DNA of 6,746 bases. It comes from Cyanothece sp. UBA12306 (GTDB taxonomy: Bacteria; Cyanobacteriota; Cyanobacteriia; Cyanobacteriales; Microcystaceae). Positions 1 to 6,231 of the stretch are shown piece by piece. Positions within the stretch are counted from its first letter, which is position 1. Each line of letters starts with the position of its first letter. The stretch covers positions 53,307 through 60,052 of the forward strand of contig DLXW01000278.1 of assembly GCA_003448685.1 (NCBI GenBank), in the 5' to 3' direction. The notes under the pieces were generated by a model. The model made no database searches and was not told the DNA's origin. It saw nothing but the letters and a program-made list of their open reading frames with translations. Made by a program: the position numbers and the translations under genes.

Positions 1-1527
1 TAAAGCTAAGCTTTTATTATATAAGGCTTTTTCTAGTGCGTTGTTTTTAGGTTCAACATCTAAGGCTTTTTGGGCGGTATCTAAGGCAGCTTCATATTCT
101 TGTATTTGCCAAAAAACAGCACTTTGATTGATCCAGATCGTAGCCTTTGCGACGGGCTTTTGATATTTAACATCTCCATCTAAGGCTTGATTAAACGCAA
201 TAATAGCTTCTTCATATTGTTGTTGTTGTGTCAAAATTCTGCCTTTATTAAACCATGCTTGTGAATCCATTGGGTTAAGAGTCAGGGAATTTTCTAAAGC
301 GTTTAAAGCTTCTTTATAGTCTTCTAAATACCAGAATGCCACAGAAAGATTATTCCAAGCTTCTGCATAATCAGATTGTAAAAAAATAGCTTGTTGAAAA
401 GACACAACAGCTTCCTCATACTTTCCTAAGCCAATTAAAGCGTTCCCTCGCTGATTCCAGGCAGAAGCAGCCCCTAACTCTCCCCAACTGCCTTTACCTA
501 TTTGTAGGGCTTTGTTGCAGCTTTCTAAGGCTTTTGTATATCCGTTCTCTTCCTCCTCATCTTCCTTTGGAGGAGAGACGGGTTGCGCTTGTGTAATGAG
601 ATTGAAGAGGGAGCATTGCTCGATTAAGGTTTGACGATCCTCTGGCATGAATTGTAATGCCCACTCGTTAGCGGTAATCGCTTTATTATAATCACCGATA
701 AATCGCAATACTTTTGCTTTTTCTCGCCAAATTACTCCATTTTTAGGATTCTTGGCCAAAGCTTCATTATAAGCATTAAGGGCGTTGGTGTAATCTTGTA
801 ATTGCTGATAAATTGTCCCCTCGTATTCCCGTGCTTGGGTATCATCTAATTCATCCCAGTTATCATTTTGACGGGCGTTTTGACAAGCATCTAAGGCTGA
901 TTGATACTGTTTTTTTTGTAAGAAAACAAAGCAAAGTCCTGAAAACCCTGGCGAATAACTCGAATCAAGTTTAACCGCCCAATTATAAGAAATCTGAGCA
1001 TTTTCTATCTGATTTAATCCCTTAAACCCTTCTCCTCGAAAATACCAGGCTCTTTGTATGGATGTGTTTTGCCAATCATTATCTTTTTTTAGGGCTGTTT
1101 CACAAGCTGCGATCGCATTTTCGTATTGAGTTAGATAATAAAGGATTTCACATTGTTTAGTGTAAGCAAAAGAAGAATCGGGGTTTAATTGCAAATATTT
1201 CTGATAAGCGATTAAAGCTTGGGGATATTCCTTAAACTTTCGTAAAATATCTCCCCACGTCTTCCAAATCATACTATCTTTCGGATTGAAGGAGATAGCT
1301 TTACTACAAGCATCTTTTGCTAGGTCGTATTCTTGGGTTTGATATAAACTTTCGCACAGTTGCACCCAATAAGGGTAGTCAAAGGGAATATCCTGGGATA
1401 AGACATTAGAACCAAAAGGAGACATTAAAACTACAAGGGCGATTATCAACCGTAATTTTGTCAAAAACGACTGTTTAGCGATTTTTTTCTGAGAGGTTTC
1501 GCCGTTGTAGCTTATGTGTTGATTCAT
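1..1527 (-). CDS. Exported TPR-repeat protein with paired cysteines (C-terminus beyond window)
   Basis: Reading the minus strand from the ATG at 1527 gives 509 uninterrupted codons to the window edge, so the C-terminus is missing. An in-frame TAG lies four codons upstream, which limits the start to this ATG or the TTG just before it. Residues about 20-43 (basic residues, then LRLIIALVVLM, then small residues) look like a Sec signal peptide, so the protein is probably periplasmic or secreted. The rest is a tandem array of about 11 TPR units of 34 residues (for example 83-116, 117-150, 262-295, 352-385, 386-419), with the usual W4, L7, Y11, A20 and P32 positions. An acidic linker (EDEEEEN, 322-328) interrupts one unit. 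All eight cysteines fall in the first 337 residues as four helix A/helix B pairs. TPR arrays are protein-binding scaffolds; the partner is unknown. The TPR assignment is firm, the role is not. Confidence 0.88.
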   Translation of the reverse strand, partial: MNQHISYNGETSQKKIAKQSFLTKLRLIIALVVLMSPFGSNVLSQDIPFDYPYWVQLCESLYQTQEYDLAKDACSKAISFNPKDSMIWKTWGDILRKFKEYPQALIAYQKYLQLNPDSSFAYTKQCEILYYLTQYENAIAACETALKKDNDWQNTSIQRAWYFRGEGFKGLNQIENAQISYNWAVKLDSSYSPGFSGLCFVFLQKKQYQSALDACQNARQNDNWDELDDTQAREYEGTIYQQLQDYTNALNAYNEALAKNPKNGVIWREKAKVLRFIGDYNKAITANEWALQFMPEDRQTLIEQCSLFNLITQAQPVSPPKEDEEEENGYTKALESCNKALQIGKGSWGELGAASAWNQRGNALIGLGKYEEAVVSFQQAIFLQSDYAEAWNNLSVAFWYLEDYKEALNALENSLTLNPMDSQAWFNKGRILTQQQQYEEAIIAFNQALDGDVKYQKPVAKATIWINQSAVFWQIQEYEAALDTAQKALDVEPKNNALEKALYNKSLAL

Positions 1528-1605
1528 CAAGGGAGTCTAACCTTTCTTAATAAGAGGGTGTTTGTTGGGTTTCGTTTCTTAACTCAAGCTACAAGATCGG
1601 CGATT

Positions 1606-1743
1606 TCACTGAGTAATATCATCATTTGAAAGGTTATCGGCATCAATATAATGAGATAAGCCATATTTCAACCAATTTAAAGCAAGACTGACAAAATAGT
1701 AATTATTTTCCTTTATTCTATTGTCGACAGAAGGATTATTCAT
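1606..1743 (-). CDS. Possible small protein, 45 residues (doubtful)
   Basis: An ATG at 1743 on the minus strand opens 45 codons ending in TGA at 1606-1608. The translation contains an aromatic/hydrophobic stretch (NYYFVSLALNWLKYG, from about residue 13) followed by an acidic, polar tail (HYIDADNLSNDDITQ). This looks more protein-like than random AT-rich DNA. No Shine-Dalgarno sequence precedes the ATG. The frame ends 78 nt before the start of the TPR gene on the same strand, so the two could share a transcript. I recognise no family. It may be a real small gene, the remnant of a longer one, or chance. Confidence 0.25.
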   Translation of the reverse strand: MNNPSVDNRIKENNYYFVSLALNWLKYGLSHYIDADNLSNDDITQ

Positions 1744-1804
1744 TAGCGACTGAAAAAAAAGGAGCAAACAGCAGTTTAACACAGAAAATTGTCACAAGTC
1801 TTTC

Positions 1805-1834
1805 CTGAAAAACTGGCTAAAATACGAATATAAT
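1805..1834 (+). promoter_or_regulatory. Candidate promoter of the deaminase toxin gene
   Basis: A perfect TATAAT at 1829-1834 lies 18 nt after CTGAAA (1805-1810), which matches TTGACA at four of six positions. Transcription would begin near 1841, giving a leader of about 44 nt before the ATG at 1885. Upstream of that ATG, AAGG (1881-1884) touches the start and GAAAG (1873-1877) sits 7 nt away, so the ribosome site is weak. The -10 match is strong, the -35 match is modest. Confidence 0.45.
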
Positions 1835-1884
1835 AAAAGAAAAGTAGTTTTTAGAGAAAAGAACCAAAAGTTGAAAGCGCAAGG

Positions 1885-3033
1885 ATGAGCGTTTTCGATA
1901 ATTGTCCTGAGAATAAAGAAGGAACGAAAAAAACGATGATGGACTTTGCGCGACAACAGACAAAGGAAAACCAGCAGAAAGAAAAGTCTTCCCCATCAGG
2001 AATTTTTCAAAGAAAAGTATTAAGTGAGGCAGAAGAAAAAGCCTTTCGGAATCGTCCTATTCCTCAATTTGATTATGATTTTAATAAGTTAGTGGCAGAG
2101 CCGCAAGCCAAACCTACTATACAAGCAAAGTCGGTAAAGGAAGATTTAGAAAAAGAAACAGTCATACAAGAGAAAAGCGAAGAACAACCGAATCAAACAG
2201 GTTTACCCGATGACCTCAAAGCAGGGGTTGAGAATTTATCGGGATATTCCTTAGAAGATGTCCGAGTTCATTATAATTCCCCCAAACCAGAACAATTACA
2301 AGCTCATGCTTATACCCAAGGGACAGAGATTCATGTCGCCCCAGGAGAAGAGAAACATTTACCCCATGAAGCATGGCACGTTGTTCAGCAGATGCAGGGA
2401 AGGGTTAAACCAACAATGCAGATGAAAGGGGTACAGATTAATGATAATGAGGGGTTGGAGAGAGAAGCGGATGAAATCGGAGCAAAGTTGATTACCCCAG
2501 AAAATCACATTGTTGTGGTGCAACAAAGGAAAAAGCCAATAAATAACAGCCCGAAACATGAAGCGCATATTCATACTAGAGTATTGCAGAAATACGAGGA
2601 AACCGACATGACAGATGTTCAGCCTGATAACAATCACGCGCACTATTTATATAGTGCGAGGATTAAAAACAAAGACCACATTTCCGGGTCGCACAATTAC
2701 GCAATAAACCTAACGGATAAATGGAAAGTAAGGAAAAGCGCTTCAAACGCCCATGCCGAGATAAAACTTCTTTTGAGCTATCAACCAACAGAGGAAGAAG
2801 AAGTCGTTTTAATATCGGAGTTTAAACCCTGTGATGCTTGTGTAACCGATATCGAAGATTACGAGAGTGTCAACAAATGTAAAGTCAGAGTTATCTACCT
2901 AATTGACTATCAAGTCCAAGGGGATGGTAATGCGTCCAAGGTCAAAGATTTATACATAAAACTCGGTTATCTCGTCGATGGAGGTGATTATGTAGATTAC
3001 GTAAATGAAGATTTTGAATGTGATGATATGTGA
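1885..3033 (+). CDS. DUF4157 (eCIS core) protein with C-terminal cytidine-deaminase-like toxin domain
   Basis: This 382-residue protein has three parts. Residues 1-103 are a polar K/E/Q-rich tail with short FQRK/IQAK/IQEK motifs and no signal peptide. Residues about 104-203 are a DUF4157/eCIS-core domain: VRVHYNS (127-133), then PHEAWHVVQQ with HExxH (H161, E162, H165), then LEREAD (191-196), which could supply the third metal ligand. Residues about 225-382 form a deaminase-like domain with HAE (290-292) and PCDAC (315-319): H290, C316 and C319 would bind zinc and E292 would act as the proton shuttle. Predicted strands flank the motif (VVLISEF; VRVIYLIDY), and a helix (SKVKDLYIKLG) precedes the last strand. 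DUF4157 is known as a marker of cargo of extracellular contractile injection systems, so the likely role is a delivered toxin that deaminates a nucleic acid or nucleotide. Substrate and target are unknown. No structural injection genes or immunity gene are adjacent. An alternative start at the paired methionines (18-19) would not affect the domains. Confidence 0.85.
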   Translation: MSVFDNCPENKEGTKKTMMDFARQQTKENQQKEKSSPSGIFQRKVLSEAEEKAFRNRPIPQFDYDFNKLVAEPQAKPTIQAKSVKEDLEKETVIQEKSEEQPNQTGLPDDLKAGVENLSGYSLEDVRVHYNSPKPEQLQAHAYTQGTEIHVAPGEEKHLPHEAWHVVQQMQGRVKPTMQMKGVQINDNEGLEREADEIGAKLITPENHIVVVQQRKKPINNSPKHEAHIHTRVLQKYEETDMTDVQPDNNHAHYLYSARIKNKDHISGSHNYAINLTDKWKVRKSASNAHAEIKLLLSYQPTEEEEVVLISEFKPCDACVTDIEDYESVNKCKVRVIYLIDYQVQGDGNASKVKDLYIKLGYLVDGGDYVDYVNEDFECDDM

Positions 3034-3129
3034 GAAATCAGAACCTATGAGGACATAATACCATTATGTCCCTACAAATATACCCTTGTAGGGATTTAAC
3101 ACTGTTAAATCCTTCTCCTCATTTTCTCA
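3026..3129. repeat. Palindrome-rich 104-bp repeat, copy 1
   Basis: This segment recurs at 3184-3287, offset by exactly 158 nt, with 7 mismatches in 104 positions and no gaps. It contains three adjacent hairpins: GGACATAAT/ATTATGTCC with a 3-nt loop (3051-3071), CCCTACAA/TTGTAGGG with an 8-nt loop (3070-3093), and GGATTTAACA/TGTTAAATCC around a single C (3092-3112). The left end includes the toxin gene's final codons and its TGA stop (3031-3033). The hairpins could protect or end the toxin transcript, but no U-tract follows, so this is not a standard terminator. Confidence 0.9.
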
Positions 3130-3146
3130 CTAATTCCTTCATGTAA

Positions 3147-3167
3147 GGGTCAACGGCCGTTGAACCC
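3147..3167. repeat. Spacer palindrome after repeat copy 1
   Basis: TCAACGG/CCGTTGA is a perfect 14-bp palindrome at 3150-3163. It is flanked by GGG (3147-3149) and CCC (3165-3167), with one unpaired A at 3164. It lies between the two 104-bp copies and is replaced by an unrelated palindrome after the second copy, so the units are modular. Confidence 0.75.
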
Positions 3168-3168
3168 C

Positions 3169-3184
3169 ACAAATTAATAGGTTA
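3169..3184. repeat. Short direct repeat ending unit 1 (partner at 3358-3373)
   Basis: ACAAATTAATAGGTTA here and ACAAGTTAATAGGTTA at 3358-3373 differ at one of 16 positions. Each follows one palindromic spacer, so each closes one unit: 104-bp core, variable palindrome, 16-bp tail. The tail of unit 1 abuts the start of core copy 2. Confidence 0.75.
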
Positions 3185-3287
3185 TATGTGAGTAGTCAGA
3201 ACCTATGAGGACATAATGGTATTATGTCCCTACAAATACACCCTTGTAGGGATTTAACACTGTTAAATCCTTCTTCTCATTTTCTCA
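3184..3287. repeat. Palindrome-rich 104-bp repeat, copy 2
   Basis: This is the second copy of the 3026-3129 element, about 93 percent identical. The three hairpins are conserved at 3209-3229, 3228-3251 and 3250-3270. The loop of the first hairpin reads GGT instead of ACC, so that hairpin is the reverse complement of the one in copy 1. The other four differences lie outside the paired arms. Confidence 0.9.
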
Positions 3288-3330
3288 TTGACTTTTTTGA
3301 TGCCGTAACGTACCCAAATCCAGTTTTTTT

Positions 3331-3354
3331 GTGTATTACGCTACGCTAATACAC
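3331..3354. repeat. Spacer palindrome after repeat copy 2
   Basis: GTGTATTA (3331-3338) and TAATACAC (3347-3354) form a perfect 8-bp stem around CGCTACGC. A run of seven T at 3324-3330 precedes it. It takes the place held by the GGCC-centred palindrome in unit 1. From memory, similar TATTACGCTACGCTAATAC elements are dispersed in many cyanobacterial genomes; that is a recollection, not a search result. Confidence 0.75.
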
Positions 3355-3357
3355 CCT

Positions 3358-3373
3358 ACAAGTTAATAGGTTA
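3358..3373. repeat. Short direct repeat ending unit 2 (partner at 3169-3184)
   Basis: ACAAGTTAATAGGTTA repeats the 3169-3184 tail with one mismatch. It marks the right end of the composite array, after which the sequence becomes the chlD leader. Confidence 0.7.
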
Positions 3374-3420
3374 AAATTCAGGTTCGTCATAGGATGCACT
3401 GGTAACCGATGTCATGTTAT

Positions 3421-3465
3421 TTAAAAAATTCGTTTAGTTCTTTTATACTATCCTAAAAAAGGATA
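3421..3465 (+). promoter_or_regulatory. Candidate chlD promoter with adjoining inverted repeat
   Basis: TTAAAA (3421-3426, four of six matches to TTGACA) and TATACT (3444-3449, five of six matches to TATAAT) are 17 nt apart. The inverted repeat TATCCT-N5-AGGATA (3449-3465) overlaps the last base of the -10 element and covers the expected start point near 3456. A protein bound there could control initiation. The pair is plausible by spacing but AT-rich DNA gives many such matches. Confidence 0.35.
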
Positions 3466-3472
3466 AGATATT

Positions 3473-3511
3473 AAGGATCAGCCAGTTAAAATGATAATTA
3501 ACCATTTCTAA
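3473..3511 (+). promoter_or_regulatory. Six-codon upstream frame overlapping the chlD start
   Basis: ATG at 3491 opens the frame M-I-I-N-H-F and stops at TAA 3509-3511, giving the overlap TAATG with the chlD ATG. AAGGA (3473-3477) lies 13 nt before this ATG, and no Shine-Dalgarno sequence lies close to the chlD ATG. Ribosomes could load at the short frame and restart on chlD. The spacing of AAGGA is longer than usual, so this is tentative. Confidence 0.3.
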
Positions 3512-5544
3512 TGCCTACCCTCACTCCTCCCTTACCCTCAATTAACTTTCCTCTAACCGCAGTTGTCGGACAAGAAGCCATCAAATTAGCTTTACTTTTA
3601 GCAGCAATTGATCCAGGGTTAGGAGGAGTGGTAATTGCTGGTCGTCGGGGGACAGCAAAATCAGTTTTAGCTAGGGGAATTCATGCCCTATTACCCCCCA
3701 TTGAAAGAATAGTAAATAACCCCTATAATTGCAATCGCAATAAACCTAGTCAATGGGATGATCAAACCCAAGAAGAATACCAAACTATCCGTCTAGAAGA
3801 CATCCCCACAGAAATTATTCCCGCCCCCTTTATTCAAATTCCTATTGGTGTTACCGAAGATAGATTATTAGGTTCAGTAGACGTAGAAGAGTCTGTCAAA
3901 CAAGGCGAAGCAGTGTTTCAACCTGGTTTATTGGCCCAAGCCCACCGAGGCGTTTTATACGTTGATGAAATTAACTTACTCGATGATCAAATTGCTAATC
4001 AACTATTAAGTGTTTTAACAGAAGGACGCAACCAAATTGAACGGGAAGGCATTAGTTTTCAACATCCTTGTAAACCTCTATTAATTGCTACTTATAACCC
4101 CGAAGAAGGCCCCTTAAGAAGACATTTATTAGACCGAATTGCGATCGCCCTTTCTGCTGATGGAGTATTAGCCTTAGATCAAAGAGTTCAAGCCGTAGAA
4201 CAAGCCATTGGATATGCCAACTCTCCCCAAGCATTTATTAATCAATATACCGAAGAAATCGACGATATTAAAACCGAAATTATCCTCGCCAGGGAATGGT
4301 TAAAAGAAGTCAAAATTACCACCGATCAGATTACCTATTTAGTCGAGGAAGCCATCCGAGGGGGCATAGAAGGGCATCGGGCCGAACTTTTTGCCGTTCG
4401 AGTCGCTAAAGCAGCAGCAGCCCTTGAAGGGCGAAATATCGTTACTCCAGAGGACTTAAAACGGGCAGTGGAATTGGTGATCGTTCCCCGTTCTATCTTA
4501 ATGCCACCCCCTCCAGAAGATGAGATGCAGCCCCCACCACCACCCCCACCCCAACAACCCCAAGACGAGTCTAACCAGGACCAAGAGGAACAAGAAGAAG
4601 AAGAAAACCAAGAAGAAAACCAAGAAGAACCCGAACAAGAACCCCCAGGCATCCCCGAAGAGTTCGTTTTTGACATAGAAGGCGTTATTCTTGACCCCAG
4701 TGTTCTGTATTTTGCCCAGATGGCCCAACAACAGGGCAATTCGGGCAGTCGCAGTCTGATTTTCTCCGAAGATAGGGGACGCTACATCAAACCCATGATC
4801 CCCAAAGGCAAAGTCAAACGTATTGCCGTTGATGCCACTTTACGCGCTGCTGCTCCCTATCAAAAAGCCCGTCGTTTAAAACATCCAGGCCGTAATGTCA
4901 TCGTCGAACAAGGAGATATTCGCTCTAAACGCATGGCCAGAAAAGCTGGGGCCCTAATTGTCTTTGTGGTGGATGCTTCGGGTTCGATGGCCTTGAACCG
5001 GATGCAGTCCGCTAAGGGTGCAGTAATGCGTCTGTTGACAGAAGCTTACGAAAACCGCGACCAAGTGGCGTTAATTCCCTTCAGAGGCGAACAGGCCGAC
5101 GTTTTGTTACCCCCCACCCGTTCTATTGCTTTAGCCCGCAGACGCTTGGAAACATTGCCCTGTGGAGGCGGTTCTCCTTTGGCCCATGGTTTAACCCAAG
5201 CGGTTCACGTGGGGATGAATGCCAAGCTGTCGGGGGATATTGGCCAAGTAGTTATAGTTGCCATAACCGATGGCCGGGGGAATATTCCTTTAGCCAAGTC
5301 TTTGGGGGAACCTTTGCCCGAAGGAGAAAAGCCAGATATTAAAGGCGAATTGTTAGAAATTGCCGGAAAAATTCGGGCTTTAGGAATGAAATTATTGATG
5401 ATAGATACAGAGAAAAAATTCGTTTCTACGGGGTTTGGTAAGGAGTTGGCACAGACCGCAGGGGGGACTTATTATCAGTTACCAAGGGCAACCGATCAAG
5501 CTATTGCCCAGATGGCTAAAGGGGCGATCGCGGATTTAAAATAG
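3511..5544 (+). CDS. chlD: Magnesium chelatase subunit D (ChlD)
   Basis: ChlD works with the ATPase ChlI and the porphyrin-binding ChlH to insert Mg2+ into protoporphyrin IX, the first committed step of chlorophyll synthesis. The 677 residues match the usual cyanobacterial length. Residues 1-330 are an AAA+ domain with a Walker A motif GRRGTAKS (44-51), Walker B VLYVDE (148-153), a sensor-1 asparagine (N196 in TYNPEEG) and an arginine-rich stretch (RRHLLDR, 203-209). A linker follows with seven consecutive prolines (341-347) and a Gln/Glu-rich acidic tract (about 351-378). Residues about 478-677 are a von Willebrand A domain with the metal-site motif DASGS (488-492), GGGSP (552-556) and TDG (586-588). 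The N-terminal [18 protein letters not shown] is typical of the family and supports this ATG, although no ribosome site is near it. The gene is intact, with an HIP1 octamer at its 3' end (5524-5531). chlI and chlH are not in the window. Confidence 0.97.
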   Translation: MPTLTPPLPSINFPLTAVVGQEAIKLALLLAAIDPGLGGVVIAGRRGTAKSVLARGIHALLPPIERIVNNPYNCNRNKPSQWDDQTQEEYQTIRLEDIPTEIIPAPFIQIPIGVTEDRLLGSVDVEESVKQGEAVFQPGLLAQAHRGVLYVDEINLLDDQIANQLLSVLTEGRNQIEREGISFQHPCKPLLIATYNPEEGPLRRHLLDRIAIALSADGVLALDQRVQAVEQAIGYANSPQAFINQYTEEIDDIKTEIILAREWLKEVKITTDQITYLVEEAIRGGIEGHRAELFAVRVAKAAAALEGRNIVTPEDLKRAVELVIVPRSILMPPPPEDEMQPPPPPPPQQPQDESNQDQEEQEEEENQEENQEEPEQEPPGIPEEFVFDIEGVILDPSVLYFAQMAQQQGNSGSRSLIFSEDRGRYIKPMIPKGKVKRIAVDATLRAAAPYQKARRLKHPGRNVIVEQGDIRSKRMARKAGALIVFVVDASGSMALNRMQSAKGAVMRLLTEAYENRDQVALIPFRGEQADVLLPPTRSIALARRRLETLPCGGGSPLAHGLTQAVHVGMNAKLSGDIGQVVIVAITDGRGNIPLAKSLGEPLPEGEKPDIKGELLEIAGKIRALGMKLLMIDTEKKFVSTGFGKELAQTAGGTYYQLPRATDQAIAQMAKGAIADLK

Positions 5545-6231
5545 ATTAAGGATTTTAATCTTATTAGCGTTGAGCTTTTTTATCGTAATCGACTTACTAA
5601 GCAAACTGTTCTGGTAGAAAAAAGTAGAATACGGTATTCTGTAAATGCTCAAAACCCTGACGGATAAACCCAAACAACCTTTTGTTAAGATAGAGAAAAT
5701 AGGTAAAAAGCAGCCTAGAGAGTTACTTTGCATGGCCATTAATAAAAGCATGGTGTTAGTGGTAGGATTGATCGGTGTTTTGAGTCTAACTTCCCTAGGA
5801 TGCAGTTCAATGCCCCAAACTGAAGCCCAGGAACAAGAAAAAGCACGATTCCCTTCTAAATCTGCTGCTGTTGAGGTAGCGATCGCTCGTAGGGGCAATA
5901 TTAAGAATCTAGTCGAATATATCGGAACTACCCAACCCGTTCGAGAAGTAGCCTTACGATCGCAAGTTCAGGGACAATTACTCAATTTAACCGCAGATGT
6001 GGGCGATCGCGTTACCAAAGGGCAAACTCTAGCTCAACTAGATAATAGCCTATTACAAGCTGTTTTGAGTAAAGCACAAGCTGAATTAGCAGTCCAAGAG
6101 TCAGAGGTTATTCGCGCCCAAGGAGAGGTCAATGCGGCTCTATCTGAGGTAGAATCGGCTAAAGTGCAATTAGAACAGGCGAAAATTGATGCCGATCGCT
6201 TACAACAGTTGTTTGAACAAGGGGCGATCGC
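5524..6231. repeat. Cluster of four HIP1 octamers
   Basis: GCGATCGC occurs at 5524-5531, 5879-5886, 6003-6010 and 6224-6231. Two more copies are at 1109-1116 and 4141-4148. HIP1 is a highly iterated palindrome typical of many cyanobacterial genomes, and here it mainly supports the taxonomic assignment. All six copies lie inside coding sequence. Confidence 0.9.
5626..5640. promoter_or_regulatory. 15-nt perfect inverted repeat, candidate operator of the efflux gene
   Basis: AGAATAC-G-GTATTCT is a perfect 7-1-7 palindrome in the 187-nt gap between chlD and the adaptor gene. It overlaps TAGAAT (5625-5630, five of six matches to TATAAT), for which I find no good -35 element. The position suits a dimeric repressor such as a TetR- or MarR-type regulator of an efflux operon, but no regulator gene is in the window. 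The rest of 5545-5731 holds only a weak AT-rich stem (5544-5560) after the chlD stop. Confidence 0.35.

Larger units (their letters stand above)
1528..1884. other. Divergent intergenic region between TPR and toxin genes
   Basis: This 357-nt AT-rich stretch separates two divergently transcribed genes. Besides the doubtful small minus-strand frame at 1606-1743 and the promoter-like pair before the toxin gene, I see no RNA gene, insertion sequence end, long repeat or terminator. I found no convincing -35/-10 pair for the minus-strand TPR gene. Confidence 0.6.

Noticed and set aside
2359..2643. Open frame on the minus strand inside the toxin gene (94 codons)
   Set aside because: It lies wholly antisense to a well-supported coding sequence and its translation shows no recognisable domain or ribosome site.
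3067..3147. A 26-codon plus-strand frame after the toxin gene, considered as an immunity gene
   Set aside because: It lies mainly inside the palindromic repeat, is very short, has no ribosome site and its composition follows the hairpins.
3026..3373. CRISPR array
   Set aside because: There are only two copies of a 104-bp unit with internal hairpins and palindromic spacers; unit and spacer sizes do not fit CRISPR.
4335..4739. Two overlapping minus-strand frames inside chlD (4335-4739 and 4498-4731)
   Set aside because: They are antisense to the Pro/Gln/Glu-rich chlD linker; their Ser/Gly/Trp- or Phe/Leu-rich translations are by-products of that repetitive composition.
5544..5580. Terminator after chlD
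   Set aside because: The stem GATTAA/TTAATC is AT-rich with no U-tract directly after it, and the later T-run follows only a 3-bp stem, so neither supports an intrinsic terminator.
5645..5731. Upstream in-frame ATG extending the adaptor by 29 residues
   Set aside because: It would place a long charged segment before the lipoprotein signal, has no Shine-Dalgarno sequence, and lies only a few bases after the candidate operator.
5536..5898. Minus-strand frame of 120 codons across the chlD-adaptor gap
   Set aside because: It overlaps the end of chlD and the signal-peptide region of the adaptor gene, which has clear domain support; no family features are visible.
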